From Rhexocercosporidium sp. MPI-PUGE-AT-0058 (Eukaryota; Ascomycota; Leotiomycetes; Helotiales), in the NCBI GenBank assembly GCA_020746875.1, contig JAGTJL010000001.1, positions 186,001 to 250,000 of the forward strand: a DNA stretch of 64,000 nt. Direction: 5' to 3'. Shown here one piece after another: positions 45,451 through 58,302 of this stretch. Every line of letters starts with the position of its first letter. Positions within the stretch are counted from its first letter, which is position 1. The position numbers and the translations under genes are program-made. The notes under the pieces are model-generated. The model saw only the letters and a program-made list of their open reading frames with translations, had not been told where the DNA came from and searched no databases.

Positions 45451-47329
45451 GTGCTCACCGGCTAAGATGGTACGTAAGTCGTGAGTTAGGTGAAGGCAGT
45501 CTGTGACTTAAATCTAGGCATGCCTTACCTCCGTAGCATGACATAAACTATTGGAAGAAGGCTGTGTGTGGGCTGTCGTAGGTTTGTGGATTGATACGGC
45601 CCGGGTACGAGGATCAAAAACAAGCTTCTCGGTGCATGTATGTTGTACGACACGGGGTGGTGATGTGACGAGAAGAGCGGAGGAGCCTAACAAAAGACGG
45701 TTTGAGTGTCGATGAAGTACTTGGGTTCGTGGCGTCGGCTTGTGATATTGGATGGCTGGTCGGTGAAGGTTAGACGTGTAGCTTAGGCAGGTTTTTCTGA
45801 GGTAGGTGGCTGAAATATTGGCTCAGGGTTTGTTTCGGATGGGGTGGGATAGGAGGTGTAGGGTTTCTATACCGGAGTTGGCCGATGAGTAGATAGATGG
45901 GAGGATATTTTGTCACAAGGCTGTTTAAATCCGAAGGTGTGGTTCCCAATCTAAAACTTGTTTGGTCGGGAATTCGTAAGTCGGGTAATGGAGTAGGTCT
46001 TGTGGACAGAGATAGTCATCGTATCTCACTCGGTGAGCGAGAATATCTTGATTCTTATGATGTGGTTCGTTTCGGTTTACGGGTTTATGACAGAGGTTTT
46101 GTGGAGAGCAGAGATGGGCGTGAGAGCAGGGAAAGGGGATCATGGGGTCCAAAGTGGCTAATCACATGATTGAATTGAGACCGAGGAGCTGGTTGACTTC
46201 GTATGCTGTGGAAGGTGAGAGGCAGGAGTGCATATTGAGATGTCTGAGTGTGGAGGACGAGATCTGGTGAATATCCTCTTGTGATTTGTAGGTGTGTAGG
46301 TGTGAGGGATATCTGCCGAGGAGGGGTGGGGGAAATGGTGGGTAGAATCTGGTTGCTGTTGGTTGAAGGGGAGGATAATTATGGATGGTAGGTATGCTTG
46401 GAGGGTTATGATGGAGTGGCCAGGGTTATAGGGTTATTGAAGATTCGTTGTTGTTGGTGGTGTTGTTGATATTGTTCAGATTCGTTGTGACCCTTAAGGG
46501 GTAAAAGTGGTTGTGATGTTCGCTTGTTTTGGCGAGGTATTTTGACGTATTTGTTTGTAATTACTTGGCTTGTCACATCGAGTCTTTGAGCGTACTTCAG
46601 ACAGAGAGAGATATTCAAGATTGCTTTCTCTTTGGCCTATGGAACGAGGCGTTTGTGGCATGTGAAGGTGATTTTGCTCTGGAGTTCAACTGGTTCTAGC
46701 ATGTAATAGAATGGGAATAACCAATCTCTACTTACAAAACTTGGCTCCATGCAGCTTTACTACAGCCTACGAAATCAAGTAGAATTCCGCATTCAGTTTC
46801 CTGTAGATTTCTACGCACAGTAACTAGCCGGATGGGGCGGCGCTCCAAATAGTTGCCGATGCCGATCGGCACACGTTCAAAACATTCAAACATCCGGTAA
46901 GCAGAACGATTACAGGCCGAAGAGAGATAATCATGGACAAGCTACATTTCCGCAATGTAGCAAGCCAAGACCCACATCTGAGAGGTACAGTACATAAGTA
47001 TTCAGCTCCAGCATACTTATGCCGGTAATGTGACTGTATCTTAATGTGATCACACGCTGTAGCATCGCTTATAAGAAAGGTCCCCTGCATAGAAATGCGA
47101 GATCAAAATAGGGAGCGAGAGCGATTGGACGCGTCGTAAGCATTGACGGTTATTACTGAGAGCTTGTGAGATTCAAATCTCTTGACCACTGGAATTGGTC
47201 AGTGACCGGGGTGTGATTGAGTTTATTGAATGATTGACAGAGTTTGAAAGGTGTTCGTGTGTGAGACATCGATCATGATTGATAATGATGAGTGAGATAC
47301 AGGCACACGTACTCGGAGAATAACAGACG

Positions 47330-47584
47330 CTACGTAGGAGCCTTGCAGATATCGGGTTTGAGTCGACTTTGGACAGGTCTTCGGATGAGGAACACCCTTA
47401 AAGGACTTCGGACTCTTGAGAGAAGACCTTCTAGTGGAATGTATCTGCGTGGAAACGATGCCTCGTTGTGCAAAATATTTGCGAGATATGTGAATTCCAG
47501 AGTGCGATGAGTACCTCTAAGGCCACAGAAGAATCGCTCGTGAAGTGTGGAGGAAAAGTAGCATTGATCGTCGAAGTTGTCCAT
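47330..47584 (-). CDS. Possible small gene, unknown
   Basis: An ATG at 47584 in strong context (CGCACCATGGAC), preceded by C-ending codon-like sequence, opens an 84-codon frame starting MDNFDDQCYFSSTLHERFFC. Only the first 23 codons look coding; a possible GTACTC donor follows. No family is recognised. It may be the first exon of a gene I cannot complete, or chance. Confidence 0.2.
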   Translation of the reverse strand: MDNFDDQCYFSSTLHERFFCGLRGTHRTLEFTYLANILHNEASFPRRYIPLEGLLSRVRSPLRVFLIRRPVQSRLKPDICKAPT

Positions 47585-49929
47585 GGTGCGGATGTTGCGG
47601 ATTTCGTAGGAGGGGGCTGATGAAACTTTATTTTCGGATGAACTTCCTAATGAAGAGGAAGCAAGGAAATATTGGTGCTCAATCTAAACTTGAAAAATAG
47701 TAGCTTGGCTTTGATAGACATTTGCGATAAGATCGGGCACGATATTTCGGACGTAAGATAGAGACACCAAAGACTAGAGCATATGACGAAGACCAAGAAT
47801 AGAAAGGACTCGATAAGGAAGTATCTCCACGATCAAAGATAGATAACGTATAGTCAAGGGACGGAGCTATCCCAGCAATGCAGCCACACTTTTTCAAGTA
47901 CCGAGATGGTATGTCTTGTTGTATACATACTGCCGAGATACGTCCGACTTGGGGTGTCCTGTTCCAGATCTACTCGAGAAAAAGGAAATCTGCAAGTTCT
48001 TCAAATCCTGCGTTCCCTGTCAGAAATTGTATATCGGAACCGGAGGCTTGGGAATTCCAACGGAGACTTGATACATATCCGAGATGTCGATGGAACCCCA
48101 CCGGACTAAACTGACTCGTGTTGATACAGCGATAATGGTAAGCTAGCGAATCCCTGGAAGGACCTGAACAGGTTAGAATCCTTGTTGATATACGAAGCGA
48201 GTAGGGTTGCGTTTGGGTCGGGCTCCGTAGAAGAACGTGGGGGAGTAACGTTTGAGTGAAACATGCCAGTCATTTCATCGCGTCGTCCCGTTGAAGCCGT
48301 GTCCGCCATGTGGATTTCCATTTCTCAAGCGGCCGCTCCCAGTCAAAAAGTCACCATATCTTCAGCCTAGCCGTGTCCCAGACTTGAGGCGTTTGCTGTC
48401 GTGGAAGGTTGCATCGCGGCCAAGTGCGGAGCCTTATCAATAATCTTCCGACTTGGAAACCTGACCTCGGAGCTGACACTGTATTGAGTCTCTGAGTGTG
48501 CCCTTCACAAGTAATTGGCTGGCTGGCATGTCACTGTATCTGCAGCAGAGAGAAAGAGGGAGACGAAAAGTGGTAGTTTCACCAACTTTTTCCTATTGAG
48601 GTGGACTAGCGCCGTGGTGTGTGCCCTTGCTTTCCTCTCCCATTCCTTGAAGAAAGGGAACCCCTCATTTGAGCTGCGAATCTGACGACGAGCCGAAGCG
48701 CGTGGGGGCGGGGAGCAGTGGGTTGTGTTATGTGCTCTTGTAAGAAATATGAACTAACTCCACTGAGATAAAGTTGCCCGTCGGGGTACGGAGGAGAAAA
48801 TCCGTAGGAGCAAAGTTTGACGGTGCCATACATTCCGAATATTTTTCTTTTTTGTCTTGGGCTGGGATCTCAAAGAGTTGGAGGAAGGGATGATCCTGTA
48901 GGTTGGGACATACATGAGAAGGCATGAAAGCGCAGTGAGAGCTGCAGTAGTAGAGTGGGACATGCAGCTCGAAATATGCGCCATCTTCAATGCATGTGTT
49001 GTCTATACGATCAATAGGTGGAGAAAGCTGCAAAGCGTAAGGGCAGTCGCATGGAGGCTTGCCTGCACATTTCACTCCTTGGTTCGATCTTGTCAGTTGC
49101 GGGTTTGCTTAAAGGAATGGAAACATCAGCCTATTCATGGGCCGAACCGCCTTCTGAAGATTGGCTCGGGGGTGGCGTGTGGGCCAGATCCTGACGATTT
49201 TAGAGTTGGTATAGGGTCAATCATTGGACATCTACGGGTTTTGTACCGAAATCTATATCATGTCCCATACATTTGAAAAATGGTTGCGTGACAGGATGGA
49301 ATATTGTGGGAGGCATATGCTGGGTTTTGATGATGATGATGGAAGGTTGTGGCATTGGAAATAGTGGCATAAGTAGGGGTAGAAACCATGGGGTGTGAAA
49401 TCGGGCACTAAAGGAGGGGTTGGGTATGTGTTATTGTTGGGTTGCGGAGTACAGCAATCTTACTAGAGTTTTGATAAGGAACAAACTAGATGCCACTTAT
49501 TCTCTTCCCAAGTTCATAAACTATGGGCATTGATTTGAGTGTTGTTTGTGTCCTTCGTTAAAAGGGCACCGTTGGTAGCGCATTGATGGGTCCAACGATC
49601 AGCTTTGGTGATCGCTTTTAGGAGAATTGGACGCATTGCCGATTAGTATTGAAGAATGAACACGAGAATTCCAGAAATTAGATTTTCGATTTTATACACG
49701 AGTATATTTTTGATAACGAAAGTCTGCGTAGTTTGAGACCAACTTCAGGGAAGCAGGTTGGCACGGAGTAAGGATGAACAACGAAGACGTCGCTAAGCCA
49801 GCTCTCGTGTCAACAAAAAAGTCATGCGAGCTCGATTTCTGCCGTGGCTGGTCTTACTGAACGAACTCCAGGAAGTACGATGATTAGGTCCCTGGAATTG
49901 TCCCTCCTTAATTTTGCAGTCGTAATTCC
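47585..49929. other. Mostly non-coding, one coding-like island
   Basis: A minus-strand frame (about 49102-48728) reads like cysteine-containing protein (CAGKPPCDCPYALQL, FLQLFEIPAQDKKEKY, NFAPTDFLLRTPTGNF) but has no ATG. I could not join it to the nearby minus-strand ATG frame (MIDPIPTLKSSGSG, near 49238), which ends in a stop. The rest shows nothing. Confidence 0.25.
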
Positions 49930-50205
49930 ATGCATGAGCTGGAAGAGAGCTTCATCATGGCACTGTTGGGGTCGTTTGCTTTAATCTTCGTCTCGATGAC
50001 CTTCTTATCCGGCTTGATCACGAATGAAAGTGATATGTCACTGAAAAAAAGACTCTATGGATTTACTCAGGGACTGCTCTTAGTTAATCTTGACTATTTT
50101 GCTCAGGTAGCAGGAGGCGGAATGCAATGCAGCAATGTATCGTTGGAAACGACAAATGCGAGGGCGAAATTCGAAAAGATGATGAGGGATGCGGGAAAGA
50201 AGTGA
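49930..50205 (+). CDS. Possible small membrane protein, unknown
   Basis: 91-codon frame with ATG at 49930; a hydrophobic segment (about 9-30, IMALLGSFALIFVSMTFLSG) is followed by a basic helix. No family is recognised and codon use is unremarkable. It overlaps no other candidate. It could equally be chance. Confidence 0.2.
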   Translation: MHELEESFIMALLGSFALIFVSMTFLSGLITNESDMSLKKRLYGFTQGLLLVNLDYFAQVAGGGMQCSNVSLETTNARAKFEKMMRDAGKK

Positions 50206-51653
50206 GTTCTGTAGTTTTGGCTGGAGTTTGTGAGCGATTGCTCTCAAATATTAACCAAACATTAACAAGCAATGAGCTGCCTTTCCGTACGTGCCCGTCC
50301 TCTGTCCTGGTAATGTCTTGAATTGAACATGTTGTGTTCCTTCCAGATTTTGAAGGTTTTCGGCCGCTAAGGATTTCCTCCCATTCACTTAGAATGTTCT
50401 TGGTCGCCCCAGCATGCAAGGGGATGCTGACAGGTCGAATTGCCCGTCCACCGCCGTGGGTTTGCCTTTACATGAAGCTATCGTGAAATCATTCCTAATA
50501 TCACATGCGACTTGATACCCAAGGCGTGCACCCCTCACAGCGCCACTATCCATCGGAGAAGGCTCCATAAGGGAATCCGGTCGGTCGTGTTGCTCACGCC
50601 ACACCACGGCATGGAAACGAAGGTCAATTTGGATACCAAGGCTGTGTGATTGGATGTGGGCTCCGTACTCGTAATTAACTTCATCTCCCCGCAGTCCCTT
50701 GGGTCCTCGGGTCGTTCAACATCCGTGAGACCTTGTTTGAGCGACACTCGCTTCCCGGCATGCTGTCTGGCAGGATCGTGCCATGGGTCTGATGTTGTAG
50801 ACCTGGAGAGAAATATGGGGGAAGGATTTGGTTTGTATTGAGAAACCCAGGACGGTGCACTGGAACGAGCTGGAGTCGCACAAAATCGAGTTGAAAGACT
50901 TTCCCCGTCAGCACTTGTCGCCAATGGATTTAACCTTAACCCGCGATCTTACACAGACACAACTCTAAACAGACCGACATTCTAACTTCGTAAACATGTC
51001 CAGCGCTTGGATTACACCTCCGCCTTCTTCTTCTTCTTCTTCTTCTTCTTCTTCTTCTTCTTCTGGGATTATGGGTGAGTGATATTGACTTCATCTTGTT
51101 CCAAGCGAGGTGCGCTATGTTCCCCTCTCTTTCAAACCACATGGTGGGCTGGTCGGCTCGCAATTCCATCCACCCTCGCTTGTGAAAGCCTCATTCTCTT
51201 TGGTGGACAGTTGCCCTCGTTTCGTAGCCGATGTCTGCTTTCTGCAGCTCTGCGGCGGTTTGGTTACTCGAACGTATTAGAAGGCTTCTGAGTGGTTTAT
51301 TTCTCCTCCTCGGCATCTCCGCCAGTCCGTTCGTCGTCGCTTCCACGGGCGGGTCGTTGGTTGCTCCACATCGAGCAAACTCCACAGCGATAGCAAACAT
51401 GCTGCTCATGCACAGGTTCTGGGCTCGTATTTTTGTAAGTGTCCTCACATCGTAAGAGCATCTCTCTTCTCTGTTAAAGTATATGCACTCGTCTTCTTTG
51501 TTCACTTGTTGCAATTTTTCCGAGCTGTGAATACTAAACCACGGCTGGATCCACTCACCACGAGTATCTCCACACCACTACTCAAGTACCTACGTCAACC
51601 TCTAAGATCTAGGCTTTGAAATGGAGCGCAGAGCTTCATGATAGTTGACCATC
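50206..51653. other. Promoter side of the ABC gene, with a minus-strand coding-like remnant
   Basis: On the minus strand about 50930-50389, two blocks look coding: KVFQLDFVRLQLVPVHRPGF onward, and NYEYGAHIQSHSLGIQID to a TAA. They are one base out of frame; a weak 61-nt intron (GTCGCT donor) would join them, but no ATG start is clear. I do not recognise the product. The segment nearest 51654 is leader or promoter sequence. Confidence 0.25.
51024..51064. repeat. Trinucleotide microsatellite (CTT)n
   Basis: 41 bp, nearly 14 perfect CTT units, in the upstream region of the ABC transporter gene. Confidence 0.9.
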
Positions 51654-54600
51654 ATGGGGGAAGATATCGAATCTGGGCAGCGGGTCCTTGGAGATGCCAA
51701 TGGCATGGAGGCGCAAAACTTACAGATACCTCCCAGCGCTTCATCGCCACATACGAGCGATGCCAAAGACGAGCGCAATAACGAACTCTTCCATTCTGCC
51801 ACAGCGCATAGCAATCATATTTCCCTCCGCGATGTCCAACCCGTCGAAATACAGGTACGAGACCTGGCAGTTACGGTGGACCTTTCGCCCTCTGCACTCT
51901 CGATAGACAAATATGTCCCACGAAAACGGAGGCAAGATGGCAGCGATGCTCCTAAATCGAAGCAGATCCTTCACTCGGTATCTGCATCTATGCCAGTCGG
52001 TTCACTTACAGCAATCATTGGAGGAAGCGGATCTGGGAAGACAACGATGTTGAACACAATGGCAGAGCGTCTAACAAGCGCGAGGTTATCTTTCGGAGGT
52101 AGGACTACATTCAATGGCATGCGCGGGGTCAACAGCGTTCGAACGGCGTACGTGATGCAGCAGGACGTTCTCCTGCCTACACTCACAGTTCGAGAGACTT
52201 TACGTTACTCTGCAGATCTGCGGCTGCCGCCTCCAACAACAGAAGAAGAGAGACGAAAGGTCGTGGAGGAGGTCATCCTGGAGTTGGGCTTGAAGGAATG
52301 TGCAGATACACGCATTGGAAATCACCAACACAAGGGATGTTCTGGAGGAGAGAAACGGAGGACAAGCATAGGAGTGCAACTTCTCAGTAATCCGAGCGTA
52401 TTATTTTTGGACGAGCCTACCACGGGATTGGACGCCACAAGTGCGTTTCAACTAGTCAGAACATTGAAGTCTTTGGCAAAGAAGGGACGAACTATCGTGA
52501 CGACGATACATCAACCGAGATCTGAAATTTGGGGTATGTTCGATGGCTTGGTGATTCTTACGAGGGGGAGTCCCGTCTTTTCAGGCAGAGCAGATGACTG
52601 CATACCCTGGTTCAAGAAGATTGGAATGGAACTTCCTCCGTTTGTCAATCCGGCCGAGTTTCTGATTGATATCGCTGCAATTGATAATCGATCACCTGAA
52701 CTGGAAGCTGCGTCCTCAGAACGAGTGGAAAGGCTCAAAGCTGCTTGGCTTGAAGAAAGTCAACAGAGATATGCCTCCGAAAGCGAAAAAGGGGCTTCAG
52801 CAGCAGAAGCGACACCTACGGGGCATGCACATCTTGCTCGGTCTCCGTTCATTCGTCAAACCCGAGTACTTACTTCCCGGACCTTTCTGACCACGTATCG
52901 AGACCCTATGGGAATGGCTGGCTCGCTTTCCGAAGCAGTGTTGATGGGAATTTTGACTGGCTGGGTGTTCTTTGGATTGAGTAGAGACCAGTCTGGAATT
53001 CGAAGTCGACAAGGAGCCCTCTATAACGCTGCTGCCTTGCAAGGGTATCTTATTCTCATGTTTGAGACCTATCGACTGACGGTCGATGTCCAATTATTCG
53101 ATCGGGAGCACAATGAGAATGTGGTGGATGTTGTCCCCTTCTTACTAAGTCGACGTATCGCCAGGTTTTTTACAGAGGATCTTCCAGTCCCTTTGGCTTA
53201 CTCTGTGACTTTCTACTGGATGGCTGGCTTCAGAGCCGAAGCGGATACATTCCTCATTTTCTTCTCGATCATTTTCATCGGACAGTATATCGCTGTCACA
53301 TATGCAGCGGCTTGTGTGGCAGCGGCCAGAGACTTTGCTACTGCCTCTCTGATTGCCAATCTAGGATACACAGTACAGAGTATGGCATGTGGGTATTTCA
53401 TCCAGAGTAACAGTATCCCGGTTTACGTAAGATGGTTGAAATGGACGGCATATGTCTTTTACGCTTTCGGGAGTTTATGTGCAAACGAATTTGTCGGCCA
53501 GTTCTACGATTGTCCGCTTCCTGGAGGGGAGTCGGATCCGGCATGCGCTCAGTACACTGGAGCTTTCATCATGGACTCTCTAGGATTTCCGGAAGATTGG
53601 ATTGTGAAACCCATCGTTGCAATGGTTGCTTTCGTGGCCATGTTCTATCTTGCGGCGTTCATCGGTTTCAAGTTTCTACGCGTCGAGATGAATATGGCCC
53701 AAGCACGTACTTCAGATGCTGATCTATCTGCCGGGAAAGAAAAGATGGTTGTGCGATCGAATACAGAGGTTCGGACTGTTGATATCGGTCTAGATAGATT
53801 CGCTCTCGAACTGGACAAAAGGTCCATGATAGGACGAAAGCTACCAACCAAGACAATTCTTCATCCTGTCACGGCGACTTTCCAAGCAGGATTACTCAAT
53901 GTCATTATGGGCCCATCCGGAAGCGGGAAAACCTCCCTTCTTAACGCGATGGCTCTACGTCTTCACAATAGTGTAGGAACAAGCTACAAGCAATATGGAG
54001 AGATGACTTTCAACGGATCAGTACCTTCGGATTCTGTCATTCGGTCCGTCTGTTCGTATGTTTGTCAAGATGATGATGCACTTTTACCATCTCTCACGGT
54101 GCGAGAGACCCTACGATTCTCTGCCGGACTACGACTTCCCTCCTTTATGACTACTGCTCAGAAGAACCAGCGAGCCGAAGAGATTCTCATGAAGCTGGGT
54201 CTTAAGGATTGTGCGGATAATCTTATCGGTTCTGATACGGTAAAGGGAATTTCAGGTGGAGAAAAGCGCCGTGTCTCGATAGCTGTGCAGATCCTGACAG
54301 ATCCTCGGGTTCTCCTCCTCGATGAGCCTACATCAGGTCTTGACGCTTTCACAGCCTCTTCTATCATGGAAGTGCTGCAGGGACTGGCTCAAGAAGGTCG
54401 CACGCTGATCCTGACAATCCATCAGTCTCGCTCAGATCTCTTCCAGAAGTTTGGCAATGTGCTGCTGCTCGCAAGAGGAGGCTCCCCAGTCTACGCTGGA
54501 AACGGTGCTGGTCTTCTTCCTCATTTCGACTCTCTCGGATACCCTTGTCCAACAACCACCAATCCTGCCGATTTTGCTCTCGATCTGATAACAATTGATC

Positions 54601-55696
54601 TTCAACACTCAGAGCGAGAGGCTGCGACTCGTCAAAAAGTCCGTTCTCTTATATCATCCTGGACAAGTGGAGAATTCGCCTCGGTGCTTCAGCCTACGAC
54701 TATCTCCACGCCTGCTGAGTTGGGATCCTTGATCCGCAAGTCGACAACCTTCTTTGCAGCCTATCCTATTCTTGTCCATCGCGCCTTCATTAACTTCCGT
54801 CGTCAACCTCCCCTGCTCATAGCTCGTACCACGCAAGTTACCGGCTTAGCAGTCATCCTCACACTGTTCTTTGCTCCATTGAAAAATGACTACGCTTCCG
54901 TTCAAACCCGGCTGGGATTCATCCAAGAATTCTGCGCATTCAACTTTGTTGGCATGCTGCAGAACGTAGCTGTGTATCCGGCCGAGAAAGATGTGTTCTA
55001 CAGAGAAAACGATGACGGTACATATGGTGTGGAGGCTTTCCTCGCACAATACATCACTCTCGAAGTCCCGTTCGAGGTCGCTACTAGTCTGATCTTCGCC
55101 GTTCTAGTTGACTTGGCTGCCGGGTTACCACGCACACCTCAACTTTTCTTCGTATGCTTCTTCAACTGTTTCTGCATTGTCTCATGTGGCGAAAGTCTTG
55201 GCATCATGTAAGTACCCATCTTCGTCCTCCGAGACATGCCGCTAATGTATCTGCAAGGTTCAACACTCTCTTCCCTCACACAGGCTTTGCCATCTCCTTG
55301 ACATCCGTATTCCTCTCCATCTCGCAATTCATGTCCGGAGTCATGTCAATCAATATGCCGGCCTTCCTTCAGGGTGTGAACTACCTCTCTCCTCTACGAT
55401 ACGCCATCCGTAACCTAGCACCATACTCCCTCCATGCCATCCATTTCACCTGTAGCTATGAACAGCGTCTGCCTGATGGACGATGTCCAATCGAGAACGG
55501 AGAGCAGGTCTTAGATCTGTACAAATTGAATACAGATGCATTGAAAAACTTGATTGCGCTAGGAGTATGTACGCTCATCTATCGGTTGGCTGCGTATGCA
55601 CTTCTGAAGGCGACGAGAATGCACTGGGGGTCTGTGGGGTGGTCGGGGAGGATGAGAAAAGTGCTTGGTGGTGGGACAGCTTCAAGCACATCTTGA
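51654..55696 (+). CDS. Full-size WHITE/ABCG-type ABC transporter
   Basis: Two exons: 51654-55207 and 55258-55696, with a 50-nt intron (GTAAGT...GCAAG), giving 1330 aa. The ATG at 51654 (MGEDIESGQ) is the first true ATG of the frame. Layout NBD1-TMD1-NBD2-TMD2. NBD1: Walker A GGSGSGKTT (about 123-131), signature SGGEKRRTS (about 229), Walker B LFLDEPTTGLD, His in TTIHQPRSE. TMD1 is about 400-680. NBD2: Walker A GPSGSGKTS (about 752), signature SGGEKRRVS (about 866), Walker B LLLDEPTSGLD, His in LTIHQSRSD. TMD2 is about 1040-1330. Both ATP sites look intact, unlike many fungal PDR pumps with one degenerate site, and the forward NBD-TMD order with WHITE-like motifs points to two fused half-transporters. 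It is probably a plasma-membrane or organellar exporter of lipids or xenobiotics; the substrate is unknown. Confidence 0.94.
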
Positions 55697-56671
55697 CTAC
55701 ATTTCCTGAAGTAGCGAGAATTATTTGTGTACACATGGGTCATAATCCCCTCGTTCTTCGTATTAGCGGGCACCATAGCATTAGAGGCGTCAACGGGAAT
55801 GGTCATTATCTGCCAGAATCTACTGGGATATCGTTCGCCGTTTGAGACCAAATGTTTTCTTACGAAGACATGTTTGGATAGAAACATGTGCCATATCTTT
55901 GAACAAAGCCTTGACATCTTTTAATTGCTCATGGAAAGGGTGGATATGAGGCTAAGTTTCTGGCAAATTACTTGCTTACCGTTCCTGATGAAATCATCGT
56001 GTTCCACAATCCGTAGCACCAATGCGGCATATTAAACGAGCTTGTAGGATTCCTGTTCGACGGATTGATTCTCCAAAAAGGGACCTGTCCGGAACATCCA
56101 AACTGCACCTTTATAACCCAAGACGTCCACCTGTGGGTTGTAATATCTATTCGACACCCTTCACTAGAGAGTACTTCTCCAGTCACTCCGCGTACGGAAT
56201 TCGGGCTTCATGTGAAGACTAACTGGCTCCTAGGTAAGTATGCTAATTAAAGGTGGCCCAATCCTTTATGTTCACTCTATCTTAAACTTTGAAAGGCAAC
56301 AGAATACTACAAACACTGTCGAATCCATTACTTCTATCTCCTCAGAGGTCAACACGAATACGAATTCGAGGACTTAAGCGAAAGGGCGTGGAGTCAAAGG
56401 GGGAAAAAGACTGATTGGATGAGTCACTCGAACAAATGCAGAGAGCCTCGGATGTGATTATTTGTACAGACAACAAGCTATATAAAACCGTCGAATTCTC
56501 ACTCAAAGGAATTGATCCGCATCAAGTGCTCTGCATTGATTCAGTTCAGATCGAAGATATATAAAGTTCTGTACGAACTCCTCCTTTGCCAATTATCCAA
56601 ATACAGAATTCGGACTGACACATGCCCAGCTTCTCAAAGACATAAGCCTTTGATACAAAACTAAAGCCAGA
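55697..56671. other. Intergenic, no gene seen
   Basis: 3' flank of the ABC gene and promoter of the PhzF gene. No supported frame. Confidence 0.5.
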
Positions 56672-57553
56672 ATGAAGCTCTCATACACCACTCTGGACGT
56701 CTTCACATCCACCCGCTACGCCGGCAACCCCGTCGCCATCATCAGAATTCCCTCCGGTACCACTCTCACACAGGGCCAAAAACAGTCCATCGCCGCAGAA
56801 TTCAACCTGTCCGAAATAGTCTTCCTCCACCTTCCCGCAGAAGGAACCACGTCCACCGAGCGTAAAATCGACATCTTCACACATAAAGCAGAAGTCCCGT
56901 TCGCTGGCCATCCTACCATAGGAACCTCACACTACCTTCTGGAAACGACATCCCAGGACGTCAAGACTGTGATCACGAAAGCTGGGAAGATCGCCATTGA
57001 GAAGGATGGCCAGACTGGGGAAGTCAAGGCGGAAATCCCGTTTGAGTTTCACGTTCATGGGAAGACGTTTGAGAGTGCTTTGAATGAGATTGGGAATCCG
57101 GTGGTGAGTATCGTGAATGGGATGAGTTTCATCTATGTCGTTCTTCCGGACCTTGAGACCTTAGCGAAAGCTAAGGAGAATCTGAATGGGGATACGTATG
57201 ATCCTTCCGTTTTGGACGATGGGTGGAAGAACGGGTTAGTAGGGACTATGTATCTTGTTCCTCAGGGGACGGATGAGTTTGGGCGGAAGAGGTACCGCAC
57301 GCGGATGTTTGGATCGAGAGAGGATCCGGGGACGGGGAGTGCGAGTAGTGGGTTGGGATGTTGGTTGGCTGGACTGGAGGATAGGAAGTTGGGAAGGGGG
57401 CCGTTCAGGTATGTGTTTACGCAGGGGGTGGAGATGGGGAGGAAGAATGAGATTGCGGTTGAGGTTACTAGGGGTGAGGATGGTGAGGGGATTGAGAGGG
57501 TTGTGTTGAGTGGTACTGCGACCACGGTTATGGAGGGGACTTTGGAGGTTTGA
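56672..57553 (+). CDS. PhzF-family isomerase-like protein
   Basis: Single exon, 293 aa. Starts MKLSYTTLDVFTSTRYAGNP, the standard opening of the family. The conserved acid is Glu48 in NLSEIVFL, followed by FTHKAEVPFAGHPTIGT (GHP at 79-81) and EDPGTGSASSG (about 217-227) in the second half. This gives the two-fold diaminopimelate-epimerase-like fold. PhzF enzymes isomerise small metabolites by proton transfer; most fungal members have no known substrate. No phenazine genes are nearby, so a phenazine role is not implied. Length is normal (about 280-300 aa). Confidence 0.92.
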   Translation: MKLSYTTLDVFTSTRYAGNPVAIIRIPSGTTLTQGQKQSIAAEFNLSEIVFLHLPAEGTTSTERKIDIFTHKAEVPFAGHPTIGTSHYLLETTSQDVKTVITKAGKIAIEKDGQTGEVKAEIPFEFHVHGKTFESALNEIGNPVVSIVNGMSFIYVVLPDLETLAKAKENLNGDTYDPSVLDDGWKNGLVGTMYLVPQGTDEFGRKRYRTRMFGSREDPGTGSASSGLGCWLAGLEDRKLGRGPFRYVFTQGVEMGRKNEIAVEVTRGEDGEGIERVVLSGTATTVMEGTLEV

Positions 57554-58302
57554 TTTACTATTTACAAACATGGTTTGTTGAGACGGGAAAATATAACGTG
57601 GTGGGTTTTGATGTTCAACTCATCAATATCAACACTCGGGAAGTGAAAAGTCAAAAGCTTTGCGCAAGTAATTTTGAAGTAAGATAATTTTGTTTTGTAG
57701 GTTCTCTTTTGCAATACTAGGAGTTCTGGTAACAGTACCATACGGATGGAGCGAATCGTGATTGAGGAAAACCGGTCTGAGAGTGGCATGTGCAACTCCT
57801 CTATCAAAGTGTTCTGCGTAGGGGTGTAAAGCACCTCGAACATCTGGGTAGTTTACCATTTGTCAGATGACCACATCTTCCCCAAGCACCCGTAAAGTCT
57901 ATGAAAATACCAAGTAATGAGATACTAGAGATGAGAAAAATGGTTTCGAGTGGTCTGTCCATAGAAAAGCAGGCTCAAACCAGGGCGATGTAGTTCTTTT
58001 GCATCTCGCTCGTTGATTATTCAATTCTTTGACTTATGTCCGGAAAACAACATTAGACTCGAAACTAAATGATCATGCGAAAAAAAAAGTTATTTATACA
58101 AGAGGCAACAAGCAATTTGAGAGTTGACCTGAGCTTCTATCATCTCGCAAAACCAAATCAATACCTCAGCCACTTCGGCAAAGAAAACTATGTCGCAAAG
58201 TTCTTCAACAACTCATGGCATTGCTGCCACGATCACCATCTAACAACAGCAATATGACAAGAACTGAAGAAAGAGCAAAAGCAAACGTTCCAATTATGTT
58301 TG
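57554..58302. other. Intergenic, no gene seen
   Basis: AT-rich sequence with no supported gene between the PhzF gene and the tRNA. Confidence 0.5.

Larger units (their letters stand above)
43078..47329. other. Gene-poor region downstream of the regulator
   Basis: No supportable gene. It contains a GGTGT repeat and a MITE-like element (both listed separately). Short frames here are GC-skewed and lack domains. Confidence 0.45.

Noticed and set aside
56672..57553. A phenazine biosynthesis cluster around the PhzF gene
   Set aside because: No other phenazine or secondary-metabolite genes lie nearby; PhzF-like proteins are common in fungi without phenazines.
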